Notes: a model not told the origin generated them from the letters alone. A DNA stretch of 64,000 bases from Rothia sp. (in: high G+C Gram-positive bacteria) (GCA_030529845.1 JAUMWB010000001.1:620001-684000); one strand, 5' to 3'; positions 6,861 through 16,022 are shown, numbered from the stretch's first letter. Translations and numbers: made by a program.

Positions 6861-9524
6861 ATGTCCACCAATCCCCTCACCACCAACCAGCGTTCAGTAC
6901 TGGTGATTGGAGGTGGGCCCGCCGCCTGGAGGTTCACCAAGGCCTTCCTTGAAAAGGACGCCGGCGCCTCCCACCTTACCGTGCTCAACGCCGAGAAACA
7001 CCTGCCCTACGACCGCGTGGCTCTCGAAAAGATCTTCCAAGACACCCACCGCGACCTCACCCTAGGTGACCCAGAGCTATGGAACAACCCCCACGTCACC
7101 CTGATTAGCGGCGTGAGCGCCACCGCCATTGACCGGAAGAACCGCACCGTCAGCGCAACCGACGGCAAGACATACTCCTACGATGAACTTGTTCTGGCTA
7201 CCGGTTCTTCGGCTATCAAAATTCCCATTCCCGGCTCCGACAGCGCCCATGTCTTCCGAACCATTGACGATGTTCAAAACGTGGTTGCAGAGGTCACCCG
7301 CCTTACCGACAAGCTAGGACGCCGCCCCCGCGCCATCGTGGTCGGTGGCGGCCTGCTGGGCCTAGAGGCGGCTGAAGGTCTGCGAGACGTAGGAGCTGAC
7401 CCCACCATTCTCGATGTTGCCCCCTGGCTACTCTCCATCGAAGTAGACCAGGGCGGCGGATTCGCGGTCAACGCGGCTATCCGTGAGGCGGGTATTGCCA
7501 TTGAAACCGGGGCATTTATCTCAACCATCAACAAAGATACTGCCGGTGAAGTTGTCTCAGTATCGGTTGCGAACGGCATGGGCGATGAAGCAGATGTGCA
7601 CCAGCTCGATGCTGACCTGGTCATGATGGCTGCCGGCATCCGCCCCAATGACCAATTAGCCCGGGACGCCGGTTTGCCCGTGGGCGAGCGCGGTGGCGTG
7701 GTGGTCTCCCCCACCTGTCAGTCGGAGGACCCCACCATTTGGGCTATCGGCGAGGTTGCCTGTGTACTGGGCCGCACCTGGGGTCTGGTGGCTCCTGCAA
7801 ACCAGATGGCAGAAGCTGTAGCAGCCAACCTAACCGGCGGCCATGAAGAGGTAGAGAGCTTTGATATAGCCACCAAGCTCAAGTTCTCGGGTCTAGAAGT
7901 AGCTGGCTTTGGCGACCGCCGCGGCTCAGCTGAGAACTGCCTCGAAATCGTGTTCGCTGACCCGGCTCGCGGCCTCTACCAGAAGATTGTGACCACAGCC
8001 GATGCCAAGACCCTGCTCGGTGGCGTCTTTGTGGGTGATACTGCGCCCTATGACTCTCTCAAGCCGCTGCTGGGTAGGGAGTTGCCCGCGGAGCCGTCCG
8101 CCTATCTCACCGCCGCAGGTGGAGGTGACGGGGTCCCCGATACCGAGCTGCCCGATGATGCTGTGCTGTGTTCCTGCAACAATATCTGTTTCGGCACTGT
8201 GCGTGAGGCCGTTAAAGCCGGTGCCCACGATGTGGGTGCGGTCAAGTCTGAGACGACCGCGGGTACCCAGTGTGGCTCCTGTGTGCCCATGATTCAAAAG
8301 ACCCTTGAACAGACCATGAAGAAGCTGGGGCTGGCTGTCTCCAAGGCTCTGTGTGAGCATTTTGACCTCTCTCGTGCCGAGCTCTTTCAGGCTGTTTACG
8401 CCGTGGGGGACCTCGATGATTTTTACGCTGTGCTCAAGCGCTTTGGGCGGGGCACCGACGGGTGTGCCATCTGCAAACCGACCGTGGCGTCCATCTTGGC
8501 CTCAACCCGTAAGTCCTATGCCCTGGACGGCGGACGCGGCACCCTGCAAGATACCAACGACCGCAACCTGGCCAATATGCAGAAGGACGGCACCTACGGG
8601 GTGATCCCCCGCATTCCCGGCGGCGAAATTACCCCGCAGAAACTTGCGGTGATTGCCCAGGTGGCAGCAGACTACGGGCTCTACACCAAGATTAACGGCG
8701 CCCAGCGTATCGGCATGTACGGTGCCCGCCTGGAGCAGCTACCCGAGATTTGGCAGCGCCTGGTTGATGCCGGTTTTGAGTCGGGCCAGGCCTACGGTAA
8801 GTCCCTGCGCAATGTAAAGTCCTGCATCGGGTCTGCCTGGTGCCGCTTCGGCATGCGGGATTCAGTGGCTATGGCCATTGATACCGAAAACCGCTACAAG
8901 GGTCTGCGCTCACCCCACAAGTTCAAGGTGGCGGTTTCTGGCTGTAACCGCGAGTGCGCTGAGGCCCAGGGTAAGGACGTCGGCTTGATTGCCACCACCA
9001 ACGGCTGGAACCTCTACTTTGCCGGTAACGGTGGTGCCAACCCCGCCCACGGTCGCCTCTTCGCCCAGGACCTGGACCAGGCAACCGCCTACCGATACAT
9101 TGACCGCTACCTCATGTACTACATCCGCACTGCCGATAAGCTGCAGCGCACTGCCCGCTGGGCTGAGGATCTCGACGAGAAATTCGGCGACGCTATCGAG
9201 CACCTGCGCGAGGTGATTATCGATGACAAGCTGGGCATCTGTGAGCAGCTTGATGCTGATATGCAGTACCACATTGACCACTATGAGGACGAGTGGGCAG
9301 CAACCCTGCGCGATGAGAAGCGTCTGCGCCGCTTTAGGGCTTTTGTCAATGAACCTGAGGCTAATTCGGCAGGTGACCGCATGTATGTGCTGGAGCGCGA
9401 TCAGATTCGCCCGGCTAGCGAGGCAGAGATAGCTGCGGCGGAGGCCGATGGTGCTTTTGAAGGTCAGGACGCCGGTGAGAAAGTGCTGATTGCCGGAGCT
9501 AGCCTGCCGGTGCATGCCGGTTAG
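6861..9524 (+). CDS. nirB: Nitrite reductase [NAD(P)H] large subunit
   Basis: Reduces nitrite to ammonium with NAD(P)H, using FAD, iron-sulfur clusters and siroheme. Length is 887 residues. Domain order: FAD/NAD pyridine nucleotide-disulfide oxidoreductase (LVIGGGPAAW near residue 13; second Rossmann IVVGGGLLGLEAAEGL near 155), BFD-type [2Fe-2S] domain with CSC near 437 and CGSC about 35 residues on, a further Cys pair (GCAICK) near 535, ferredoxin-like half-domain, then the siroheme/[4Fe-4S] motif CIGSAWC near 655 and CNREC near 695. All expected cluster cysteines are present. It is followed by cobA, which supplies the siroheme precursor. Confidence 0.96.
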   Translation: MSTNPLTTNQRSVLVIGGGPAAWRFTKAFLEKDAGASHLTVLNAEKHLPYDRVALEKIFQDTHRDLTLGDPELWNNPHVTLISGVSATAIDRKNRTVSATDGKTYSYDELVLATGSSAIKIPIPGSDSAHVFRTIDDVQNVVAEVTRLTDKLGRRPRAIVVGGGLLGLEAAEGLRDVGADPTILDVAPWLLSIEVDQGGGFAVNAAIREAGIAIETGAFISTINKDTAGEVVSVSVANGMGDEADVHQLDADLVMMAAGIRPNDQLARDAGLPVGERGGVVVSPTCQSEDPTIWAIGEVACVLGRTWGLVAPANQMAEAVAANLTGGHEEVESFDIATKLKFSGLEVAGFGDRRGSAENCLEIVFADPARGLYQKIVTTADAKTLLGGVFVGDTAPYDSLKPLLGRELPAEPSAYLTAAGGGDGVPDTELPDDAVLCSCNNICFGTVREAVKAGAHDVGAVKSETTAGTQCGSCVPMIQKTLEQTMKKLGLAVSKALCEHFDLSRAELFQAVYAVGDLDDFYAVLKRFGRGTDGCAICKPTVASILASTRKSYALDGGRGTLQDTNDRNLANMQKDGTYGVIPRIPGGEITPQKLAVIAQVAADYGLYTKINGAQRIGMYGARLEQLPEIWQRLVDAGFESGQAYGKSLRNVKSCIGSAWCRFGMRDSVAMAIDTENRYKGLRSPHKFKVAVSGCNRECAEAQGKDVGLIATTNGWNLYFAGNGGANPAHGRLFAQDLDQATAYRYIDRYLMYYIRTADKLQRTARWAEDLDEKFGDAIEHLREVIIDDKLGICEQLDADMQYHIDHYEDEWAATLRDEKRLRRFRAFVNEPEANSAGDRMYVLERDQIRPASEAEIAAAEADGAFEGQDAGEKVLIAGASLPVHAG

Positions 9525-9536
9525 ATGATGACTGTG

Positions 9537-9580
9537 TGACCTCGTATGACAGCGTGTTTTTGCCGGTTCATGCGAGGTCA
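9537..9580 (+). terminator. Hairpin between nirB and cobA
   Basis: TGACCTCG (9537-9544) pairs with CGAGGTCA (9573-9580), with a T-run inside the long loop. It may partly terminate nirB transcription or stabilise its mRNA. A second weak CCTTCCCC/GGGGAG pairing lies near 9600-9625. Confidence 0.4.
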
Positions 9581-9651
9581 TGCAAGTGGGTAAAGCCGCC
9601 TTCCCCGTGTGAGGATGAAGGGGAGCGAGTTTTCTAGGGAGAGGAAGAAGT

Positions 9652-10692
9652 GTGTTCGCTAATCTTGATGTAACCAGCGCCTCTGTGCTGGTCTGCGGAG
9701 CCTCAGGGCGGGTGACCCAGGTTGCCCCGAAATATCAGACGGCTGCTCAGGTGAAGAGTCTCTACTCCCCCGAGCTACTCCCCTCCGCTGTAGAAGATAT
9801 GTCTCCCTCTCTGGTGGTCATCTGTGCCGAGCAATCCGATGAGATTGCTAGCTGGCGGCGGGCTGTGACGTCTGCCCTGGGTAGCAGGGGCCTCTCTGCG
9901 CTGCTGCTTGTGGATAGCGAACCGGCGCCACAGCAAATCGGTAGGGTCTATCTCATAGGAGCAGGCCCCGGAGATCCTGGGCTGATGACCCGCCATGCCC
10001 TTGAGGCTCTGAGCCGGGCGGACGTCGTCCTGCTTGATCACCTGGCCCCTCACCAGGATCTGCCCCGCTGGGCGCCCAAAGCGGAAATTATCGATGTGGG
10101 AAAGATTCCTGGAAAGCACCGGGTTCCCCAGCGCGAGATTGACCGGCTCATGGTTGAGTATGCCCAAGCCGGGCGCACCGTAGCCCGCCTCAAGGGGGGT
10201 GACCCCTACGTCTTCGGGCGGGGCGCTGAGGAACTCTATGTCTGTGAGCAGGCTGGTATACCTGTGACGGTTTATTCGGGGGTTACGTCCTCGATTGCCC
10301 TGCCTGCTCTTGCCGGTGTTCCTATTACCTTACGCGGTGTCTCCCACATGTTTACGGTGGTATCTGGGCATGCCCCCCTGAGCGGCTCAGAGCTGGATCA
10401 GCTAGCTGGCCTGCTCAAGGATGGCGGCACAGTCTCCCTGCTTATGGGGGTAAAGTCCCTACCCCACACCGTTGCCGGTCTGCGCGAGCGCGGGGTACCG
10501 GCGTCCTTACCCCTGATTGCGGTCCAGGACGGCTTCCGCCCCAACCAGCGCGAGATTTACGCGACCTTGGGCGACTGCCTTGACACCCTGGCCGAGGTGA
10601 AGCCGCCTGCTGTAATTACCCTGGGTGAGGTGTGCGCGGTTGCCGGGCCCCGCCGAGATGAAGTGATGGCTCGGGCCTTTGAGACTCACTAG
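9652..10692 (+). CDS. cobA: Uroporphyrinogen-III C-methyltransferase
   Basis: Makes precorrin-2 by two SAM-dependent methylations of uroporphyrinogen III, the entry step to siroheme. The 346-residue product has the family start VYLIGAGPGDPGLMTRHAL near residue 101, then VARLKGGDPYVFGRG and GVTSSIALPALAGVPIT. The first 100 residues are not part of the methyltransferase; they open with ASVLVCGASG and look like a decayed Rossmann domain of the CysG N-terminal type, with the active version supplied by the separate sirC. GTG start at 9652 behind GAGAGGAAGAAG. Its placement after nirB links it to nitrite and sulfite reduction. Confidence 0.92.
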   Translation: MFANLDVTSASVLVCGASGRVTQVAPKYQTAAQVKSLYSPELLPSAVEDMSPSLVVICAEQSDEIASWRRAVTSALGSRGLSALLLVDSEPAPQQIGRVYLIGAGPGDPGLMTRHALEALSRADVVLLDHLAPHQDLPRWAPKAEIIDVGKIPGKHRVPQREIDRLMVEYAQAGRTVARLKGGDPYVFGRGAEELYVCEQAGIPVTVYSGVTSSIALPALAGVPITLRGVSHMFTVVSGHAPLSGSELDQLAGLLKDGGTVSLLMGVKSLPHTVAGLRERGVPASLPLIAVQDGFRPNQREIYATLGDCLDTLAEVKPPAVITLGEVCAVAGPRRDEVMARAFETH

Positions 10693-11039
10693 GTAAGAGC
10701 GGGTTCGGGAATCTTCCCGGCCGGAGCCAGCATCCGTATCCGAGGAAGAGTCCGACTCATCCTCGTCATTTCGACGCGTCCGCCGGTTTTCTACGCTTGA
10801 AACGTCGAAAACCGGCGGGCGCGTCGAAGTTTCAGCGGCATGCTAAAAATTCGGACGGACGCACCCCCACCGGGGTGGTCCGGACAGGTTGTTCAGGCCC
10901 TCCTCACCTCAAGATATATGACGCCTGCATGACCTGAAGGCCCCTCACAACCTTTCCTGAGACCGGTTCAAGGGCAGAGTTTTCCACAGATTTTCAGGAC
11001 TGACCGGCAGGAAAGCCCCACTCGGTGCAGTCTAGATAT
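10693..11039. other. Intergenic region with hairpins ahead of AbiEi/DUF559 copy 2
   Basis: No gene seen. It contains the strong hairpin at 10770-10828 (listed separately) and a short self-complementary stretch CACCCCCACCGGGGTGG near 10861. The start region of the next gene has GGAAAG near 11010. Confidence 0.5.
10770..10828. repeat. Left framing hairpin (octamer-containing palindrome)
   Basis: Arms 10770-10795 and 10803-10828 pair over 26 positions with one mismatch and one G-U pair. The core GACGCGTCCGCCGGTTTTC is shared with the hairpin at 11947-12001, so the two framing hairpins belong to the same sequence family. It may also terminate cobA. Confidence 0.8.
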
Positions 11040-11942
11040 ATGAAAAGCCTGCACGATATTCACCCTTTAGTTCAGACAACCCAAGATTTGGAGTTGCGCG
11101 GCTTCACCCGTCATGCCCTGAGCCAAAAAGTTTCCCGAGGTGACATCGTTAGAATCCACCGCGGCGTCTACGTACCGGCGCAGAGCTGGTCTTCATTCCT
11201 ACCGAGCGAACGGTATCTAGCTCAGTTAGTTGCCCATTCCAAAGTCATGGGCGACCGAACAGTCTTTTCACATCTCAGCGCCGCAGCTCTCTACGGTTTT
11301 GCCCAGTTGGCGGTGCCAGAACGCATCCACGTTGCGGCGCCAGGTTCAAGGGCTCATTCGTCCCCTGGTGTGACCGTGCACGGGCTAACCAGTAAGCCCC
11401 ACAAGCTAGCGGGTATCCCCGTGACATCTGCGCTTCAGACTGTTGTGGACTCGTGCAGGGTTCTCGATCTTCGTCATGCGCTCGTTCTGGCCGATAGTTC
11501 GCTTCGCAGCGGGGTTCTTTACCCCGATTTAACAGCACAGTTGCGTCAGGCCAGCGGTCGCGCAAGCAGTCGCCTGCATAGGTTGGCTGACTTGGTCAAT
11601 CCGTTGTCGGAATCTGCTGGGGAGAGCCTGGTGGTTTACTTCTTAGACCAGTATGGGTTTCCGCCCTGTCAGCAGCAGGTCTGGGTTGAGGGTGGCGGGC
11701 GTCGTTACAGACCCGATTTTATGTGGCCGGAGTACATGATCATTGTGGAGTTCGACGGCAACATCAAATACGCGGGTGCGAATCGTGAGCAAGTGTTTGG
11801 TCAGCAAAATGAACGTGAAGCCTGGCTCCGGGCTAGGGGGTATAACGTGGTGCGCACCAATTGGCATGAGGTGGTCTACCGCCCGCAAGAGCTAGCAGAA
11901 AAGTTGAGGCGGGCGTTCGCGTCCGCCGGTGTCTACCTATAA
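11040..11942 (+). CDS. AbiEi-like / DUF559-type nuclease-fold protein, copy 2
   Basis: Product of 300 residues, a paralogue of the gene at 4063. Shared blocks: MKS start, ALVLADSSLR, PLSES-GESL, RPDFMWPE, EFDGNIKY, VFGQQNEREAWLR and the C-terminal VVR-W-E-RP-EL segment. These match an N-terminal winged-helix-like part and a C-terminal PD-(D/E)xK (Vsr/DUF559) fold with candidate acidic and lysine residues kept. ATG at 11040 is preferred over GTG at 11025 because it aligns with copy 1. No toxin partner is adjacent. It is framed by two hairpins of one sequence family (10770-10828 and 11947-12001). Function not established. Confidence 0.8.
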   Translation: MKSLHDIHPLVQTTQDLELRGFTRHALSQKVSRGDIVRIHRGVYVPAQSWSSFLPSERYLAQLVAHSKVMGDRTVFSHLSAAALYGFAQLAVPERIHVAAPGSRAHSSPGVTVHGLTSKPHKLAGIPVTSALQTVVDSCRVLDLRHALVLADSSLRSGVLYPDLTAQLRQASGRASSRLHRLADLVNPLSESAGESLVVYFLDQYGFPPCQQQVWVEGGGRRYRPDFMWPEYMIIVEFDGNIKYAGANREQVFGQQNEREAWLRARGYNVVRTNWHEVVYRPQELAEKLRRAFASAGVYL

Positions 11943-11946
11943 ACAC

Positions 11947-12001
11947 CGACGCGTCCGCCGGTTTTCCACACTTTAGAAGTAGAAAACCGGCGGACGCGTC
12001 G
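11947..12001. repeat. Right framing hairpin (octamer-containing palindrome)
   Basis: Arms 11947-11966 and 11982-12001 pair perfectly over 20 bp with a 15-base loop. Each arm contains GCGTCCGC/GCGGACGC. It lies between two convergent genes (copy 2 and sir), so it can serve as a two-way terminator, though it lacks a clear U-run. A further partial copy of the arm (GCGTCCGCCGGTGT) lies inside the 3' end of the gene at 11919. Confidence 0.85.
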
Positions 12002-12012
12002 AAAGACTAGCT

Positions 12013-13746
12013 CTAGACCAGCTGTTGCTCGTCCGCCTCCATCGCCCAGCGGGCAAAGCTCTGACTTGAATCTGCACGCTCAGCCAGGTAGCTGCGAATC
12101 AGGCGCTCAAGGTAATCCTCAAGCAGGTCAGCTTCAACTTTGAGCCCGCGCACGGTACGCCCAAGGGTGCCGGCTGCGTCATTCTGATAGTCAGCCAGCC
12201 CGCCACCAAGGTGGACCTGGAAGCCGGGTACTTGGCGTCCGTCCTCAGTGGTAATGATCTGCCCCTTGAGCCCAATATCAGCAGTCTGAATACGGGCGCA
12301 GGAGTTGGGGCAGCCGTTGATGTGCAGGGTCAGGCGCTGCGGGAGCTGGTCAGCAACATCGGTTAGGCGTTCTTCGAGGTTATCGATGACGCGCGCTGCG
12401 GTGGACTTGGTTGCCACAATCGCCAGCTTGCAGTATTCGATACCGGTGCAGGCAATGGTTGAGCGGCGAAAAACGGACGGACGCGCGTAAAAGCCCAGTT
12501 TCTCAGCTTCGGCGATGAAGGGCTCAACATCATCTTCTTCGATGTCGAGCACAACCAGCTTCTGGTAGGGGGTGGTGCGCAGGCGGGTGGAGCCGTACTT
12601 TTCAACCAGGTTGGCCAGGTCAATGAGCTGGGTGCCGCTAATGCGACCCACGGTGGGGGTCAGGCCGATGTAGAACTTGCCGTCCTTTTGGGCGTGCACC
12701 CCTACATGGTCGCCGGTCACGGAGGGAGTCTCGGGGGCAGGGCCGTCGGGTAGAGCGTAGCCTAGGTACTCTTCTTCGAGTACCTGCCGGAACTTTTCCA
12801 CGCCCCAGTCAGCGACCAGGAACTTGAGCCGGGCCTTGTTGCGCAGGCGGCGGTAGCCGTAGTCACGGAAGATGGAGATGACACCCTTCCAGACCTCAAC
12901 GGCCTGGTCCTGGGTGACGAAAACACCCAGGCGTTCGGCTAGTTTGGGGTTGGTGGACAGGCCACCGCCGACCCAGAGGTCATAGCCGATTCCCAGGTCG
13001 GGGTGGGTTACGCCCACGAAAGCTACGTCGTTAATTTCGTGGACGACGTCCTGGCTGGGGTGGCCGGTGAAGCAGGTTTTGAACTTGCGCGGTAGGTTTG
13101 AGAAGGCTGGGTCGCCAATGTACTTCTCTTTAATCTCACGAATGACCGGGGTGGGGTCGATCAGTTCATCAGCTGCGATACCGGCTAGGGGTGAGCCCAG
13201 AATGACGCGACCGACGTCGCCGCAGGCCTCGGTGGTATCGAGATTGACTTCAGCCAGGCGGCGCCAGATCTCGGGCACATCTTCTACCTGCACCCAGTGC
13301 AGCTGTACGTTTTGGCGGTCGGTCACATCTGCGGTGTCGCGGGCGTATTCTCGGGAGATTTCCCCGATCACACGGGTCTGCTCGGTGGTGAGCTGGCCTG
13401 AGTCGATGCGAACGCGCAGCATGAAGTACTGATCTTCTAGCTCTTCGGGGCTTAGGGTGGCGGTGCGTCCGCCGTCGATGCCCTGTTTGCGCTGGGTGTA
13501 GAGGCCCCACCAGCGGAAGCGGCCGTGCAGGTCGTCCGCATCGATGGAGTCGAAGCCTTGCTTGGAGTAGGTGTCGATAATCCGCTCGCGCACGTGCAGC
13601 CCATCGTCGGCTAGCTTGAATTCTTCGTTGGCGTTGAGCGGGGTCTTGCCGTCGATTTTCCACTGGCCGTTAGGTTTTTTGGAAACGGGTTTGCGACGGG
13701 CCGGGGCGGCTGCTTGGTCAGGTCGGGCAGTGAGGGTTTTTGCCAT
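12013..13746 (-). CDS. sir: Ferredoxin-type assimilatory sulfite reductase
   Basis: Reduces sulfite to sulfide with six electrons using siroheme and [4Fe-4S]. The 577-residue product has the ferredoxin-like half-domains (GRFRWWGLYTQRKQGIDGG near residue 75; DRQNVQLHWVQVEDVPEIW) and the cluster motif CTGIEYC followed by the GCPNSC motif, giving four Cys ligands. Last gene of the cysH-cysD-cysN-transporter-sir operon; the transporter stop lies 6 bases before its ATG. The basic N-terminal stretch of about 30 residues is probably disordered. Siroheme comes from sirC, cobA and the chelatase in this window. Nitrite reductase of the same superfamily is the alternative, but nirB covers that role. Confidence 0.92.
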   Translation of the reverse strand: MAKTLTARPDQAAAPARRKPVSKKPNGQWKIDGKTPLNANEEFKLADDGLHVRERIIDTYSKQGFDSIDADDLHGRFRWWGLYTQRKQGIDGGRTATLSPEELEDQYFMLRVRIDSGQLTTEQTRVIGEISREYARDTADVTDRQNVQLHWVQVEDVPEIWRRLAEVNLDTTEACGDVGRVILGSPLAGIAADELIDPTPVIREIKEKYIGDPAFSNLPRKFKTCFTGHPSQDVVHEINDVAFVGVTHPDLGIGYDLWVGGGLSTNPKLAERLGVFVTQDQAVEVWKGVISIFRDYGYRRLRNKARLKFLVADWGVEKFRQVLEEEYLGYALPDGPAPETPSVTGDHVGVHAQKDGKFYIGLTPTVGRISGTQLIDLANLVEKYGSTRLRTTPYQKLVVLDIEEDDVEPFIAEAEKLGFYARPSVFRRSTIACTGIEYCKLAIVATKSTAARVIDNLEERLTDVADQLPQRLTLHINGCPNSCARIQTADIGLKGQIITTEDGRQVPGFQVHLGGGLADYQNDAAGTLGRTVRGLKVEADLLEDYLERLIRSYLAERADSSQSFARWAMEADEQQLV

Positions 13747-13752
13747 GGGGTT

Positions 13753-14700
13753 CTAGTCTTTCGTGCGTGTGGTGCTGGTTGCGAGAGTGTGAAGTGAGGG
13801 TGAAACGGTTTCCTGGTAGCCGGTGGGACGGTGTGGTATGAGCTGGCGGCTTTGCAGTACCCCGCGGGTGCTCAGAGCCAGCCCGGTTAGGGCAGTTGCC
13901 AGGGTCAGTGGCAGGCTATAGGGGGCGAGCGCTGGGAACAGCCCGATGAGGTAGGGCAGGTGGGTTACAACCAGGCAGGTGCCCACAAAGCCTCCAAGGG
14001 CGGTGGGGTTGATGCGGGTGACCAGCCAGGCGGCAACGGGGGCGGCAAGGACGCCACCGGCCAGCAGGGCGAGCACGGCCAGGAGGTGTTCGGTGAGGTC
14101 CTGCCACATGCCCAGTACAAAGCCCAGGCTTGCTGCTAGGGTGACCAGAAATTCAGCGGTATTGACGGTACCCACGATGCGGCGGGGTTCGGTTTTGCCG
14201 ATGCTCATCAGGGTGGAGCTGGTGACTGGCCCCCAGCCTCCCCCACCGGCGGCGTCCACGAACCCTCCGAAGAGCCCTAGGAAGCCGAGGGTTCGGGGAG
14301 TAGCGGGGGCGCCGGTGCCCCGGGATGTTCTGCGTCCGGTAGAGAAGCGTAGGACCAGGTTGATGCCGATGAGAGTCAGGATAGTTGCCATCACCGGTTC
14401 CGCGGTTGCCAGGGAGAGGTTGGAGAGCAGGGTGGCTCCGGCAAAGGCCCCGACCGCCCCGGGCAGGCCCAGGCGTAGCACGACCTTCCAGTCGATATTG
14501 TTGAATCGCCAGTGGCTCACGCCCGATGCCAGGGTGGTTCCGAGTTCTGCCACATGAACAACTGCGGACGCGCTGGCCGGGTTCATCGCTGCAAGGGCAA
14601 GGAGCAGGGTGGTTGAGGTAGCTCCGAAGCCCATGCCGAGGCTGCCGTCGACCAGTTGGGCGAGCAGACCGCCCAGGGCGATGAGAAGTAGTTTGTTCAT
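13753..14700 (-). CDS. TSUP-family membrane transporter (sulfite exporter TauE/SafE)
   Basis: Integral membrane protein of 315 residues with about eight hydrophobic segments and two repeats typical of the TSUP family: GSLGMGFGATSTTLLLALAA near residue 19 and FGGFVDAAGGGGWGPVTSS near 145. Family members move sulfite, thiosulfate, taurine derivatives or sulfate. Its position between cysN and sir points to sulfate uptake or sulfite export; direction and substrate are inferred. The C-terminal 40 residues are Ser/Thr-rich and probably cytoplasmic. Confidence 0.88.
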   Translation of the reverse strand: MNKLLLIALGGLLAQLVDGSLGMGFGATSTTLLLALAAMNPASASAVVHVAELGTTLASGVSHWRFNNIDWKVVLRLGLPGAVGAFAGATLLSNLSLATAEPVMATILTLIGINLVLRFSTGRRTSRGTGAPATPRTLGFLGLFGGFVDAAGGGGWGPVTSSTLMSIGKTEPRRIVGTVNTAEFLVTLAASLGFVLGMWQDLTEHLLAVLALLAGGVLAAPVAAWLVTRINPTALGGFVGTCLVVTHLPYLIGLFPALAPYSLPLTLATALTGLALSTRGVLQSRQLIPHRPTGYQETVSPSLHTLATSTTRTKD

Positions 14701-14725
14701 GGTGGTATTCGTTCTGTGTGGGGCT

Positions 14726-16021
14726 CTAGCGGACGAGGCCTGCGGCTAGGGTGTTGCCGTCGGCCTGGTTGATGAGCAGAAGGGAGCCTACCAGGCCGCG
14801 CCCGCTGTAGGGTTCGACGGGTAGGTCTTCTGCTAGTTGTAGGGTGACGGTGGCGATGTCGTTGAGTTCGATGGCTTCGCCGGGGTGTTCCTGGTTGGTA
14901 TCGATGTCGTGCAGGGAGTCGATGGAGACCAGTCGAGCTCGCACCAGGGAGGTTCCGTAGCGGAGTTTTACCTTGGCGCCGGGGCGTAGCGGGGTGTCGG
15001 CTAGCCCTACCAGGGTGGCGGTGAGTTCCCGGCTCCCCTCGGGGCGGTCGGTTCCCGCGATGAGGTCGCCGCGGGATAGATCGATGTCGTCTGCCAGGCG
15101 TACCACGATGGAATCGCCGGTGGCGGCAGTAGCTGCTTCCCCGTCTGCGGAGTCGATATGGGTGACGGTGCTGGTGCGCCCCTGCCCCAGGTGCACGGTA
15201 TCACCAACAGCCAGGTGCCCGGCTGTTATTCGGCCAGCGTAGCCCCGGTAGTCGGTGCCCTGGGGGCGGATTACATACTGGATCGGTAGGCGCAGCCCCA
15301 GCTCAGAGGTAGCGTCGGTGACGTCCACGGTTTCTAGGTAGCCAAGTACGGTCGGGCCGGTGTACCAGGGGGTGTTTTCGGAGGGTTCCACCACGTTATC
15401 CCCCTTTAGTGCACTAATGGGGATGACGGTGACCTCGGAGACCCCCTTCTCCTGCGCTAGAGCCGTAAATTCCTCGCGAATCTGCTCAAAGACGTCCTGG
15501 GAGTAATCCACCAGGTCAATCTTGTTCACAGCCAGGATTACCTGGCGCACGCCCAGCAGGGCTGCAACCGTCAGGTGGCGGCGGGTCTGGGTCACTACGC
15601 CGTGGCGGGCGTCCACTAAGAGCACCACAACCTGGGAGGTTGAAACACCGGTCACGGTATTGCGGGTGTACTGCACATGGCCCGGGGTGTCAGCCAAGAT
15701 GAATGTGCGCTCGGCAGTTGAGAAATAGCGGTAGGCCACGTCGATGGTGATGCCCTGTTCGCGTTCTGCGCGCAGACCATCAACTAGGAGCGATAGGTCA
15801 AGGCCGTCGTGGCCGCGCTCGCGGCTGGTGCGCTCGACCGCTGAGAGTTGGTCGGCCAGCACGCTCTTGGTGTCGTGGAGCAGGCGGCCCACAAAGGTTG
15901 ATTTGCCGTCGTCGACGCTTCCGGCGGTGCACAGGCGCAGGGTCTGGCGGGTTGCGAGCTGCGCGGACGCCGGTGCCCCGCTTGCTGTCTCGATATCGGT
16001 GGGGTGGGTGAGCACGGTCAT
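14726..16021 (-). CDS. cysN: Sulfate adenylyltransferase subunit 1 (GTPase)
   Basis: GTPase subunit that couples GTP hydrolysis to APS formation by CysD. The 431 residues carry the EF-Tu-like motifs GSVDDGKST near 34, DTPGHVQYTRN near 113 and NKID near 168, then two beta-barrel domains. There is no CysC (APS kinase) domain at the C terminus, which agrees with the APS-type CysH encoded upstream. Its ATG follows the cysD stop by one base. Confidence 0.96.
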   Translation of the reverse strand: MTVLTHPTDIETASGAPASAQLATRQTLRLCTAGSVDDGKSTFVGRLLHDTKSVLADQLSAVERTSRERGHDGLDLSLLVDGLRAEREQGITIDVAYRYFSTAERTFILADTPGHVQYTRNTVTGVSTSQVVVLLVDARHGVVTQTRRHLTVAALLGVRQVILAVNKIDLVDYSQDVFEQIREEFTALAQEKGVSEVTVIPISALKGDNVVEPSENTPWYTGPTVLGYLETVDVTDATSELGLRLPIQYVIRPQGTDYRGYAGRITAGHLAVGDTVHLGQGRTSTVTHIDSADGEAATAATGDSIVVRLADDIDLSRGDLIAGTDRPEGSRELTATLVGLADTPLRPGAKVKLRYGTSLVRARLVSIDSLHDIDTNQEHPGEAIELNDIATVTLQLAEDLPVEPYSGRGLVGSLLLINQADGNTLAAGLVR

Positions 16022-16022
16022 C

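Noticed and set aside
7926-9581. Long antisense frames across nirB
   Set aside because: nirB is complete with all cofactor motifs on the plus strand; the antisense frames show none.
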